Shown here one piece after another: positions 31,598-40,283 of a stretch of DNA of 64,000 nt (positions are counted from its first letter, which is position 1; each line of letters begins with the position of its first letter). The notes under the pieces were generated by a model. That model searched no databases. It was not told the origin of the DNA and worked only from the letters and a program-made list of their open reading frames with translations. A program made the position numbers and the translations under genes. The stretch lies in contig NZ_CP119791.1 of assembly GCF_029338295.1 (NCBI RefSeq), forward strand, positions 1,178,001 through 1,242,000, written 5' to 3'. This DNA comes from Haladaptatus sp. QDMS2. Its GTDB lineage: Archaea; Halobacteriota; Halobacteria; Halobacteriales; Halococcaceae.

Positions 31598-32527
31598 GTG
31601 ACACAATTTCGTTCCCTCCTGTTGTTTTGCCTGCTCGCGCTCCTGTTCGGCGCGTCGTTTCCAGCCATCAAACTCGGGCTCGAATACGCCCCACCGCTGC
31701 TGTTCGCCGCCCTCCGATTCGACGTGGCGGCGATTTTGCTGCTCTCCTACGTCGTGTTCGTGACCGACGATTGGCGGCCGACCACGAGGGGTGACGTTCT
31801 CTACATCGGCGTCGGTGGCCTGTTCCTCATCACGCTCGGCAACGCCCTCCTGTTCGTCGGGCAGGGTGGCACGACGACGGCCGTCTCGTCGGTGCTGTTC
31901 AGCCTGATTCCACTGCTGACGGCGCTGTTTGCCATCGCCATCTATCCGGAATTCAAACCGACCGTCTACTGCATCAGTTCGCTCATCCTCGGGCTCATCG
32001 GCATCGTCATCATCGCGAACCCCGACCCGGCGAACCTCTTTGGCTCTGCTGCCCTCCCGAAATTTCTCGTCACCGGGGCCGCGGCGAGCATCGCGCTCGG
32101 GAGCACCATCGTCTACCGCATCGAGCACACGATTTCGAACGAGGCCGCCGTCGCCTGGTCGATGGCCCTCGGCGCGGTGTTGCTCCATCTGCTCGCCGCG
32201 ACGGTGACCAAGGAACCACTCTCTGCGGTAACGGTGACGCCAACGCTCGTCGGAGCCGTGCTCTACCTCGCGCTGTTCGCGAGTGCGTTCGCCTACCTCA
32301 TCTACTTCCACCTGCTGCGCGAACTCGGCCCGCTCGAAGTCAATCTCAACTCCTACGTCGTCCCCGTCTATACGGTCGTTCTCAGTTGGGTGCTCCTCGA
32401 CGAACTCATCGACCCCCAGACCGTGGTCGGGTTCCTCGTCATCTTCGCCGGATTCGCGCTGCTCAAGCGAAACGACATCCGCGAAAAATTCCCCCGATTC
32501 GGGCGAACGCCCTCCTCAACCGAGTAG
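31598..32527 (+). CDS. EamA/DMT-superfamily transporter
   Basis: The 309-residue protein has ten predicted membrane spans in two EamA repeats ('LLFGASFPAIKLGLEYAPPLLFAALR' in the first, 'FHLLRELGPLEVNLNSYVVPVYTVVLSWVLLDE' in the second). Substrates of this drug/metabolite superfamily are varied and cannot be predicted. The start is a GTG (31598); no suitable ATG is found. The last bases overlap the convergent gene at 32516. Confidence 0.82.
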   Translation: MTQFRSLLLFCLLALLFGASFPAIKLGLEYAPPLLFAALRFDVAAILLLSYVVFVTDDWRPTTRGDVLYIGVGGLFLITLGNALLFVGQGGTTTAVSSVLFSLIPLLTALFAIAIYPEFKPTVYCISSLILGLIGIVIIANPDPANLFGSAALPKFLVTGAAASIALGSTIVYRIEHTISNEAAVAWSMALGAVLLHLLAATVTKEPLSAVTVTPTLVGAVLYLALFASAFAYLIYFHLLRELGPLEVNLNSYVVPVYTVVLSWVLLDELIDPQTVVGFLVIFAGFALLKRNDIREKFPRFGRTPSSTE

Positions 32528-33574
32528 GGCGTCCACGTCAACGTGAGCCGTGAGTAACTCGCGCATCGATTCGACCGTCTCCTCGTCGCGCGTCCGCCCA
32601 GCGCGAATCACGTCCTCTGCACGCTCGATGGTTGTCATCGTGTCCGTCTGCATGAGCAAGATTGGAATGCCACGCGACTCCGCCTTCCCGATGACGGCTC
32701 CCGGCGGGCTGAACCCGCCCGTCAGGAGCAGGCACTTGATTCCCGAGGCTTCGAGCGCCGCCGTCTGAATGTCGGTGCGGTCGCCGCCCGTAATCATGGC
32801 CGCGTCCTTCGAGCGTCTGAACTGGCTGAGCGCGGCCTCCGGTCCCATGGCTCCGACGACGAACCGCTCGACGAAACCGTCGGTGGGGGTGTTCTGCGTG
32901 ACGATTTGCGCGCCGAGTTCGGCTGCGAGGTCTGCCACCGAGATGCCGGCGAGTTCGCGCTTTCGCGGGAGCACCCCGTAGACCGGGATGCCGCGGCCTT
33001 CGAGAAACGGAACGACATCCGTCGAAACCCGGTCGTAGCTCGCGTCCTCGACAGCGTTGAACAGGACGCCACCGAGGCGGTCACCAAACCGGTCTGCCGC
33101 CGCGAGCACGTCGTCTACGTCACCCGGTTCGCTGTACGTCGTCACCAGCACCACCTTCGCGTCGAGGAGGTCTGCGACGTCTGCGTCGGTGAGGTTCACG
33201 ATGCCACCCGTGGTGTAACTCCCCCCGCCTTCGACGACCATCAGGTCGCGGTCTGTGGCGAGCGACTCGAAGTTCTCCCGAACCCGTGCCTTGAGATCGT
33301 CGGGGTTCTCCTGGCCGCGAAGCACACTCTCTACGAACGTCGGCGAGTAGACGATTGGCTCCATCTCGCTTACGTCCGCGTCGGTGTCGAGCAGGTCGCG
33401 GGCGAGCATCGGGTCCTCGTCGAGAATCTTGCCGACGTTCGACTGGAGACGCGTCCCCTTCGGTTTCATGTACCCGACCGCCTTGCCCTGATTCGCCGCG
33501 AGCGTCGCGAGCGACAGGGCAATGGCGGTCTTGCCGGTGCTTTCTTCGGTTGCAGTGATGAGTAACGTGTTCAT
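32516..33574 (-). CDS. BioD-like/DRTGG protein (phosphotransacetylase N-terminal type)
   Basis: The 352-residue protein has an N-terminal P-loop ('LLITATEESTGKTAIALSLA', about residues 3-22) of the dethiobiotin-synthetase type with 'MVVEGGGSYTTGGIVNL', and a DRTGG-like domain at about 215-330. These are the N-terminal domains of long bacterial phosphotransacetylases without the catalytic Pta domain. It starts four bases inside the end of the acetate-CoA ligase gene, so the two are co-translated. It may sense or regulate acyl-CoA metabolism (inference). Confidence 0.8.
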   Translation of the reverse strand: MNTLLITATEESTGKTAIALSLATLAANQGKAVGYMKPKGTRLQSNVGKILDEDPMLARDLLDTDADVSEMEPIVYSPTFVESVLRGQENPDDLKARVRENFESLATDRDLMVVEGGGSYTTGGIVNLTDADVADLLDAKVVLVTTYSEPGDVDDVLAAADRFGDRLGGVLFNAVEDASYDRVSTDVVPFLEGRGIPVYGVLPRKRELAGISVADLAAELGAQIVTQNTPTDGFVERFVVGAMGPEAALSQFRRSKDAAMITGGDRTDIQTAALEASGIKCLLLTGGFSPPGAVIGKAESRGIPILLMQTDTMTTIERAEDVIRAGRTRDEETVESMRELLTAHVDVDALLG

Positions 33575-35664
33575 TGGTCGATGGTGAGTCTGAGGTCGAT
33601 GGCCGTCGCGCCCGCTGGTGTGGCGACCAGTGGGTTGATGTCCAGTTCGAGAATTTCGGGGAAGTCACAGACGAGCTGTGAGATGCGCTGGATGGTGTCT
33701 GCGATGGCCGCACGGTCCACTGGTTCGCGCCCCCGCGCCCCGCGCAGGAGCGGTGCGGTCTTGATTTCGTCGAGCATCGCCGTCGCGTCCCGTTCGCTCA
33801 CGGGGGCGACGCGGAAGGTGGCGTCTTCGAGCACTTCGACGAAGATGCCGCCGAGGCCGAACATGACCAGCGGGCCGAACTGCGGGTCGCGATTCATGCC
33901 GACGATGGTCTCGGTTCCACCGGATACGTCCAGCAGTTCCTGGACCTGTACGCCGAGGATGGTCGCATTTGGCTGGTACTCCCGGGCGCGGGTCACGAGG
34001 TCCTCGTAGGCGTCGTAGACGTCTTCGAGCGCCACGCCGACTTTCACGCCGCCGATGTCGGACTTGTGCGGGATGTCCGGACTGACGATTTTCATGACGA
34101 CTTCCGGGTCGCCGATGTCCTGGGCGGTCGAGACGGCGTCCGCCGCGGAATCGACCACCGCCCCCGTCGGCGTGGGAATGCCGTAGGCAGAGAGCAGATC
34201 CATCGCCTCGACGCCGAGTTGCGTCTGCCCGCGCTCTTTTGCGGCGTCGAGAATCTCGCGGGCCTGTTCGTGGTCCACGTCGAACTCCGTGGGTGGCTGG
34301 TACTCGCGGTCCCGAATCGTCCGGTACCTCCAGAGGGCGTCGAGACTTCGCACGGCCCGCGCCGGGTCGAAGTACGTCGGGATGCCGGCACTGTTGAGCG
34401 CGGCCTCGGCTTCACGGGTCGAATCGCCACCCATCAGGCAGGCGGCGACCGGTTTGTCGTGGGTCGCCTGCAGGTCGATGACCGCCGCCGCGAAATCCTC
34501 GAAGTCGAGGACGGCGGTCGGGCACGTCAGGACGACGGCGCACCCGACCCGGTCGTCGGCGAGTGCGAGGTCGATGGCCGTCTCGAACCGGTCGATTCCG
34601 GCGTCCCCGATGACGTCGATTGGGTTGTGGATGTTCGCCTCCTCGGGCATCGACTCACCGAGCGCGTCGAGCGTGGCCGGTGAGAGCGAAGCGAGCGAGA
34701 GCGACGAGTCGCCTACTGCGTCGGTCGTCATCACGCCGGGGCCGCCCGCGTTGGTCACGATGGCAACCTCTCCCGCGTTCGGGAGTGGCTGGCCCGAGAG
34801 AATCCCGGCGAAGTCGAACAGGTCCTGGACCGTCTCGACGCGGAGGACGCCCGCCTGTTCGAGCCCCGTCTCGTAGGCTCGTTCGCTCCCGGCGATTGCG
34901 CCGGTGTGCGAGGAGGCCGCGCGTGCGCCGGCCTCCGTGCGGCCGGATTTCACGAGGACGATTGGCGTGTCCTGAGTCACCTCGCGGGCGGTGCGGACGA
35001 ACCCCTCGCCGTCCGTGATGGCTTCGAGGTAGCCCATGATGACGTCCGTCCCCTCGTCGTCGCCCCACTCGCGGATGAAGTCGGATTCGTCGAGGACGGC
35101 CTTGTTGCCGAGCGAAACCACGTCGCGAAAGCCGATGTCGCGGTCGTTCGCCCAGTCCAGGACGGCCGTGATGAACGCCCCCGATTGGCTCATGAACGAA
35201 ATCGAGCCGGGAAGGGCGTTCTCCGGGCCAAAGGTGGCGTTCATGCCAACGTCGGTGGCGATGACGCCGAGGCTGTTCGGGCCGACGAGATTGAGGTCGT
35301 ACTCGGTCGCGACGGCCGTGAGTTCTGCTTCCCGGGCGGCCCCGCCGCTGCCAGTCTCTGAGAAACCGGCCGTAATGACGACGACGTTCGCCACGCCCGC
35401 CTCTCCAACCTCGCGGACGACGTCCACGGCGACGGCCGGCGGCACGACGACGATGGCGAGATCCACGTCGCCGGGGACCGTGGCGATGTCTTCGTAACTC
35501 TCCACCCCGAGGACGGTGTCCGCGTTCGGGTTGACGGGGATAGTCTCACCGACGAAGTCGGCGAGCAAGTTTGCCGTGATGGCGCGGCCGACAGACCCCT
35601 CGCGCTCGGTCGCGCCGATAACGGCTACCCGCTCCGGTGCGAACAGTGACGATAGCGTTCCCAT
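33571..35664 (-). CDS. Acetate--CoA ligase (ADP-forming), fused alpha-beta
   Basis: The 697-residue protein has the CoA-binding domain ('FAPERVAVIGATEREGSVGRAI'), the ligase domains with the phosphorylated-histidine motif 'ASSHTGAIAGSE' at about residue 255, and the C-terminal ATP-grasp beta part ('LLSAYGIPTPTG', 'VMKIVSPDIPHKSDIGG'). ADP-forming ligases convert acetyl-CoA, ADP and Pi to acetate and ATP, the main route of acetate formation in haloarchaea. The alpha-beta fusion is the haloarchaeal form. It leads an operon with the BioD/DRTGG gene. Confidence 0.93.
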   Translation of the reverse strand: MGTLSSLFAPERVAVIGATEREGSVGRAITANLLADFVGETIPVNPNADTVLGVESYEDIATVPGDVDLAIVVVPPAVAVDVVREVGEAGVANVVVITAGFSETGSGGAAREAELTAVATEYDLNLVGPNSLGVIATDVGMNATFGPENALPGSISFMSQSGAFITAVLDWANDRDIGFRDVVSLGNKAVLDESDFIREWGDDEGTDVIMGYLEAITDGEGFVRTAREVTQDTPIVLVKSGRTEAGARAASSHTGAIAGSERAYETGLEQAGVLRVETVQDLFDFAGILSGQPLPNAGEVAIVTNAGGPGVMTTDAVGDSSLSLASLSPATLDALGESMPEEANIHNPIDVIGDAGIDRFETAIDLALADDRVGCAVVLTCPTAVLDFEDFAAAVIDLQATHDKPVAACLMGGDSTREAEAALNSAGIPTYFDPARAVRSLDALWRYRTIRDREYQPPTEFDVDHEQAREILDAAKERGQTQLGVEAMDLLSAYGIPTPTGAVVDSAADAVSTAQDIGDPEVVMKIVSPDIPHKSDIGGVKVGVALEDVYDAYEDLVTRAREYQPNATILGVQVQELLDVSGGTETIVGMNRDPQFGPLVMFGLGGIFVEVLEDATFRVAPVSERDATAMLDEIKTAPLLRGARGREPVDRAAIADTIQRISQLVCDFPEILELDINPLVATPAGATAIDLRLTIDQ

Positions 35665-35723
35665 CTAGTGGGAGATGCTTCGGGACGCGGACAGATAATA
35701 CCCGATGCGGAGGGGCGACCGAT

Positions 35724-36221
35724 TTAGGTGCTCACGTCCACGACTCGCGCTTTCGAGTACGACGAGAGCGCGTCGGGGTCGATAGGAAAAACCGTCTGGG
35801 GCGTGCCCGCCGCCGCCCATACCTGCTCGTGGTTAAGCAGCGTCTCGTCCAGATAGACCGGCACCCGCGTCGAGTGGCAGAAGGGTGGCACGCCGCCAAT
35901 CGACCAGCCGAGCGTCTCCTTTATCTCCTCCGGCGTGGCCATCCGAACCGTCCCCTCGGGGACTTCCTGTAAGTCTGCGACCTTCTCGAAATCGACGTGA
36001 TTTGCCCCAGACGTGACGACGACGACGAGGTCGCCGTCCGCGACGATTGCGATGCTGCTCGCGATTTGCGCGACGGTACACCCGACGGCCTCGGCGGCGT
36101 CCGCCGCCGTCTTCGTGCCCTCCGGAAACTCGTGAATATCGACTGCAAACCCGTACTCCTCTGCGGCGCGTGCCGCGAACTGCGAGGCGCGTTCGTGCAT
36201 ATCCACCGATTTTTCCGCCAT
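35724..36221 (-). CDS. YbaK/EbsC-type aminoacyl-tRNA deacylase
   Basis: The 165-residue protein has the YbaK fold features 'TKTAADAAEAVGCTVAQIASSIAI', 'VDFEKVADL' and 'TLGWSIGGVPPFCHSTRVPVYLDETLL', the last being the typical GxxxPxG-like active-site loop. Such proteins deacylate mischarged tRNAs (for example Cys-tRNAPro or Ala-tRNAPro). The start at 36221 is supported by the MAEKSVDMHERA N-terminus; a later in-frame Met (MHERA) is also possible. Confidence 0.85.
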   Translation of the reverse strand: MAEKSVDMHERASQFAARAAEEYGFAVDIHEFPEGTKTAADAAEAVGCTVAQIASSIAIVADGDLVVVVTSGANHVDFEKVADLQEVPEGTVRMATPEEIKETLGWSIGGVPPFCHSTRVPVYLDETLLNHEQVWAAAGTPQTVFPIDPDALSSYSKARVVDVST

Positions 36222-36264
36222 CCACCATATGTGCTGGTGTGGCGGCAGCGCCTACCCGAAGACG

Positions 36265-36567
36265 TCAGGTCGAATCGGGCGACCCGGTGTCTGCAATCCG
36301 GGACTCGTACTTTTCGAGACTGGTTTCGAGGGCGGCTCCAGCGTCCATTTCGAGGGCGTCCGCGAGTGCGAGCAGGGTGAACAGCGCATCGCCGAGTTCG
36401 TCGTCGCGAATCGAGAGGGCGGTGGGCCGCGCGCCGTAGTCGGTCGATTCGGTAGCGTCACCGGCGAGTTCACCCACCTCGGCGACGAGGTCAAGCAACC
36501 GGTAGGCGGGGGGCGCGTGCAGGTCGTGCGTCGAGAGGAATGCGGCGACTTCGTCCTGACTGTCCAT
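36265..36567 (-). CDS. MazG-like nucleotide pyrophosphohydrolase
   Basis: The 100-residue helical protein has the MazG/NTP-PPase metal-binding pattern ExxE-x(n)-ExxD: 'LLDLVAEVGELAGDA' and 'RDDELGDALFTLLALADAL'. Family members hydrolyse (d)NTPs, often as house-cleaning enzymes. The gene stands 43 bases before the YbaK gene on the same strand, so the two may be co-transcribed. The TnpB element lies directly upstream of it. Confidence 0.82.
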   Translation of the reverse strand: MDSQDEVAAFLSTHDLHAPPAYRLLDLVAEVGELAGDATESTDYGARPTALSIRDDELGDALFTLLALADALEMDAGAALETSLEKYESRIADTGSPDST

Positions 36568-36612
36568 GGCGGCCCGTCGCAGACGGGCGAGAAAGTCGTT
36601 CCCATCAGTGAA

Positions 36613-37956
36613 CTACCCCGCCCTACTCAGCCGCTTCGCGGCTTCGTTGAGGGCGGGGCTTCCTGCTTCTGAGACGCGACTTGCATCCACGACGATTGAC
36701 GATGACTCGCCACCGTCAGTAGACACAGCGGTCGCAGTCTCCACAGGCGGTAACGAATCGCGACGCGATTCGTTCGCACACCAGAACGCGCAGCGTTCTG
36801 GGGACGTTTCTTCGGAGTGAACCACTCCTAGTTTCTTCAGTCCTCGACTGAGGACGTTCAGCGCCGCGTTCCAATCCCTATCCGTCTCGAACCCACACGT
36901 TGGACACGAGTGGTCTCGAACCCACAACGGTTTATACACACTTGTTCCACACGATGCGCACTCCAACGTCGTGTTCTCTGGTTTCACCGTGACCACGTAG
37001 CACCCATTCTTCTTGCCATGGTGCTTGAAAATAGTGATGAGGTCACGCCACCCAGACTCAGCCTTGTTCCGCGCGTTCTGTGGGGCTTCGAGCAGTCCTT
37101 TCACATTCAAGTCTTCAAGCAACACCGCCTTGTAGTGCGTCGTGTAGTAGTGCGCGAGTTTGTTCTTGAAATCCCACTTCTTCTGATTCATTCGAGCATG
37201 GACTTTCGCAACCTTCTTCCGTTGCTTGTCCCAGTTGTTCGACTCGTGTTCTTTGCGAGATAACGCTCGTTGTTCGCGTTCAAGTCGGTCTCGGTCGCCG
37301 GACAAGTCAAGGCGGTCAACGACGAGACCGTTCGAGTCGTGGATGTAGTTGAGAACACCGAGGTCGATACCCACACAGTCATCGGGAGTGAGGGATTCGA
37401 CTGGTGGTTTCTCAGGTTCTTCTACGTCGATGCAGAACGACGCATACCATGCCCCAGTCGGTTCTTTCTTCACCGTTACCTCTTTGATTTCGGCGTTTTC
37501 GAGGATGTCGCGGTGGAGACGGATTGGAATCCAACCGATTTTCGAGAGTCGAAGTTTGCCACGTCCGTTTGGGCCACTCTTGGTGTCGAGTTTGAAGCCC
37601 GATTGGTTGTACGTGAAACTCCTGAACTCTCGTGGTTTCTTCCAGTTCAACGAGCCGACGTTGTAGCCTTTCGCTTTGCGTTTCCCGAGGTTAGTGATGT
37701 TACGAGCGATGCGCTCGATGTGCGTCTGTAAGACCTTCGAGTACACGTCTTGCAAGTCAGTCCACCATGTTTTGAGTTCGGGTAGCTCGTTGCGGACTTG
37801 CCGGACTCGTTGTTTCACGGTTCCCTCGGATTCGTCGAGTTGGTTGAATCGGTAGAGGCCGTGATTGTACACTTGTCGCACAGTGTTTCGCGTCCAGTCC
37901 AGTGTGTCGCGTTGCTCTTTGGTCGGGAGCAAGCGGAAGCGTGGGCTGTACTCCAT
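36613..37956 (-). mobile_element. tnpB: Solo TnpB element (IS200/IS605, IS1341-type)
   Basis: The 447-residue RuvC-type protein begins MEYSPRFRLLPTKEQRDTL and has the catalytic triad Asp198 ('GIDLGVLNYI'), Glu281 ('LLEDLNV') and Asp361 ('DRDWNAALNV'), with zinc-ribbon cysteines at 333, 336, 351 and 354. All key residues are intact, so the nuclease may be active. No tnpA is present. The 85 residues after the RuvC III motif overlap the omegaRNA region and are probably of low constraint. TnpB proteins are omegaRNA-guided DNA nucleases. Confidence 0.9.
36616..36658 (-). repeat. 3' (right-end) hairpin of the TnpB element, omegaRNA scaffold candidate
   Basis: CCCCGCCC and GGGCGGGG form an outer stem with an inner AGCCGC/GCGGCT stem-loop, located at the very end of tnpB on the minus strand. 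In IS605-family elements the RNA overlapping the 3' end of tnpB folds into the omegaRNA and reads into the flanking guide. The element should end a few bases beyond 36612. Confidence 0.65.
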
Positions 37957-38023
37957 GCGACTTGTCAAAACATTCGAAACAGGGTGTATTAATGATATGG
38001 ATGAGGGTGTTTGCAACTCGTGC

Positions 38024-38089
38024 GGGTGCTGTCTCCCCTCCCTACTCGCTCCACTTCGTTCGCTCCTTGAGGACGGGGGCTTAGCACCC
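38024..38089 (-). repeat. Second TnpB-end-like hairpin upstream of tnpB
   Basis: An inverted repeat with outer arms GGGTGCT (38024-38030) and AGCACCC (38083-38089) encloses CCCC...GGGG stems. Read on the minus strand its core (CCCCCGTCCTCAAGG ... GAGTAGGGAGGGG) parallels the 3' hairpin of tnpB (CCCCGCCCTCAACG ... GAGTAGGGCGGGG), in the same orientation. It looks like the right end of another element of this kind, now without a tnpB gene of its own. Confidence 0.55.
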
Positions 38090-38134
38090 TATTTTTCAGC
38101 TAAAGCAAAGTGGACGGTCTACGTTGCTGGCACT

Positions 38135-39448
38135 ATGTCGGACGACCGCTGGCTCTACGCGTGGGGACTCGGCTACGCCGCCGTGGGAGCCGCCTCGCTG
38201 TTGATTCCGTTGTACGCACTCACACTCGGGAGCAGTGCGCTCCTCGTCGGTCTGATGGCCTCGACTGCCGCATTTGCGGGGGTTCCGGGGGCGTTGCTCT
38301 GGGGCAGACTCGCCACGCGAACCGGGCGACGCAGGCCGTTCGTCCTCGTCGCACTGGCCGCGGCGGCCATCGTCCTCGCCGTCGTGCCGTTCGTCACAGA
38401 ACCGTGGTTGTTGCTGGTTGCGAACGCCACCCTCTGGTTCGTGGTCGCCGCGGCGGCTCCCGTGTTGAACCTCATCGTCGTGGACGGCGTTCCTGACACC
38501 CACTGGGACGACCGCATCGCACGGCTGAACGAAATTCAGGGGTACGGCTGGCTGCTCGGCCTCGTCTCGGGGGCTGGCTGGATGGCGCTCGCCGAACCGC
38601 GACTCGGGAACGTAGACGCCCAGCAACTGTTCTTCTCGCTCATCGCGACCACGACGTTTCTCGCCTTCCTGCTCGCGCGAACGTGGTATCCAGAGCCGTC
38701 GATGATTAGCCGCGACCGGTTCATCCGCGTGTACCGGACCCTCGGACGCGGCAGGTGGGGCGCGGGGCGCTACGTTCGCGCCATTCCGTACGGTCCCGCC
38801 CGTATCTACTGGGGGCTCGCCTCGTTCAACGTCCGGCGGTTTACCGACCGGGCCACCTCGTCGCTCGGGGCCTACTTGTTGGCTGCCGTCGTCTTCTTCG
38901 TTGGCTTCTCGGTCTACTTCGGCCCGCTCCCGGCGTACCTCACCGACCTCCAGTATTCGACTGACCAGATTTTCATCCTGTTCGTCGTGAACAGCGCGGG
39001 GTCTGCGGTGTTCTACGGTCGCGTCGGCGCACTCGCGGCGAAGTGGGAATCTCATCGCCTTCAGACGGGTGCGCTCGGTGCGCGAACCCTCTTGTTTCCC
39101 GGCGTGGCGCTGGTCGGCGGCATCGGCGCGCTTGCGGGGTTCTCCGGCCTGCTCGTGTTGTTCGCGCTCATCGGCGTGACGTGGGCCATCATCGCCGTCA
39201 CCGCGACGAGCATCGTCACGCGCCTCGCGCCGGCCTCAGTTCGCGGCGAGGCGCTCGGGGCGTACACCGCCCTATCGAGCATCGGTGGGGGCATCGGCAG
39301 CGCAATCGGCGGCGCACTCGCCGACTCGATGGGCTACGGCGTCACCTTCGGCGTGGCCGCCGCGCTCGTCTTACTCGGCGCGGGGTTGGTCCTCGCCGGG
39401 CGAGCGGGAATCCTCGGGACGCGCAGTCCGTTCGGCGATACTATCTGA
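38135..39448 (+). CDS. MFS transporter
   Basis: The 437-residue protein has about 12 membrane spans and the MFS loop motif 'GALLWGRLATRTGRRRPFV' between helices 2 and 3. It begins MSDDRWLYAWGLGYAAVGA; a longer open frame upstream runs through the TnpB-end-like hairpin and is not coding. The 45 bases before the start hold no obvious ribosome binding site. The substrate is unknown. Confidence 0.85.
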   Translation: MSDDRWLYAWGLGYAAVGAASLLIPLYALTLGSSALLVGLMASTAAFAGVPGALLWGRLATRTGRRRPFVLVALAAAAIVLAVVPFVTEPWLLLVANATLWFVVAAAAPVLNLIVVDGVPDTHWDDRIARLNEIQGYGWLLGLVSGAGWMALAEPRLGNVDAQQLFFSLIATTTFLAFLLARTWYPEPSMISRDRFIRVYRTLGRGRWGAGRYVRAIPYGPARIYWGLASFNVRRFTDRATSSLGAYLLAAVVFFVGFSVYFGPLPAYLTDLQYSTDQIFILFVVNSAGSAVFYGRVGALAAKWESHRLQTGALGARTLLFPGVALVGGIGALAGFSGLLVLFALIGVTWAIIAVTATSIVTRLAPASVRGEALGAYTALSSIGGGIGSAIGGALADSMGYGVTFGVAAALVLLGAGLVLAGRAGILGTRSPFGDTI

Positions 39449-39511
39449 GAAACTGCGGTGGGCGTGACCACACCACAATCGCTTTTCATGGTGGGGGTCG
39501 TATGTCGTCGT

Positions 39512-39964
39512 ATGACTCATCGAGCCGTCGTCCGGGGCGTCGGGGTCAGCGTGGGGAACGAGGGTCCCGGTGCACCTGCGGTGGTTCTCGAGGTGCGGGG
39601 CGAACTCCTTCCGATTTACGTGAGCGCAGACCAGGCCCAGTCGATGCAACTCGCGATGCGCGGCCGACACTTCGAACGCCCGTTGACGCACGACCTCCTC
39701 GTCGACATGGTCGCCGAGTTCGGAGGCGCAATCGACAAAGTTCGCATCGACGACCTCGCAGACGGCACCTTTTTCGCGAAAATCGACGCAGAACAGTACG
39801 TCGGCGGCGAGAGTCGTGAAGTCGTCTTCGACGCCCGTCCGAGCGACGCCATCGCTATCGCCCTCCGCGCTGACTGTCCCATCTTCGTCTCCGACGCCGT
39901 CGTCGACCGCGCTGGCTACCACCCCGAGGAGTTTTCGCTCCAGGGGTTCGACGAAGATGAGTGA
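39512..39964 (+). CDS. Bifunctional nuclease family protein (DUF151/BFN)
   Basis: The 150-residue protein has the DUF151 core: 'VVLEVRGELLPIYVSADQAQSMQLAM', 'RPLTHDLLVDMVAEFGG', 'FDARPSDAIAIALRADCPIFV' and an acidic tail. Named members show DNase/RNase activity in plants, but the role in archaea is unknown. The ATG at 39512 gives the standard N-terminus (MTHRAVVRGVGV). It overlaps the next small gene by eight bases. Confidence 0.85.
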   Translation: MTHRAVVRGVGVSVGNEGPGAPAVVLEVRGELLPIYVSADQAQSMQLAMRGRHFERPLTHDLLVDMVAEFGGAIDKVRIDDLADGTFFAKIDAEQYVGGESREVVFDARPSDAIAIALRADCPIFVSDAVVDRAGYHPEEFSLQGFDEDE

Positions 39965-40214
39965 GGCGACGCGGCTGTCGGTTTCCGTCCCGGAGTCGGT
40001 CTCTTCGTGGGTGCTAGACGAACTCCAGAGCGACGCCTACACGAGGTATCTGCGCCGGGTTCACGCCGGCCCGGTCGGACAGGGAACAGAGTGGGAGGAG
40101 TTCGTCAGTCGCGGCTGTGGGCTGCCGAAAACGGTGGTACTTCGCGTCGAAACGGTGACGGGCGGCGACGAAGTCGGCCGTGCCACGACGTTCGAGTTCA
40201 CGAGACGGGCGTAG
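39957..40214 (+). CDS. Small haloarchaeal protein coupled to the BFN gene
   Basis: The 85-residue protein starts MSEATRLSVSVPESVSSWVLDEL and contains 'DAYTRYLRRVHAGPVGQGTEW' and 'PKTVVLRVETVTGGDEVGRATTF'. I do not recognise it. Its ATG lies inside the end of the nuclease gene (eight-base overlap), so the two are translated together. Confidence 0.6.
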   Translation: MSEATRLSVSVPESVSSWVLDELQSDAYTRYLRRVHAGPVGQGTEWEEFVSRGCGLPKTVVLRVETVTGGDEVGRATTFEFTRRA

Positions 40215-40283
40215 TGTGGGTCGGCCATCGGGAGGCCGGTACTAACTGGTGGTGGAAGCCGCGAACGGAGAAACTGTCGGGAG

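Noticed and set aside
37865-38134. N-terminal extension of the MFS transporter
   Set aside because: The frame runs through the TnpB-end-like hairpin and is Cys-rich noise; the MFS start at 38135 fits the family.
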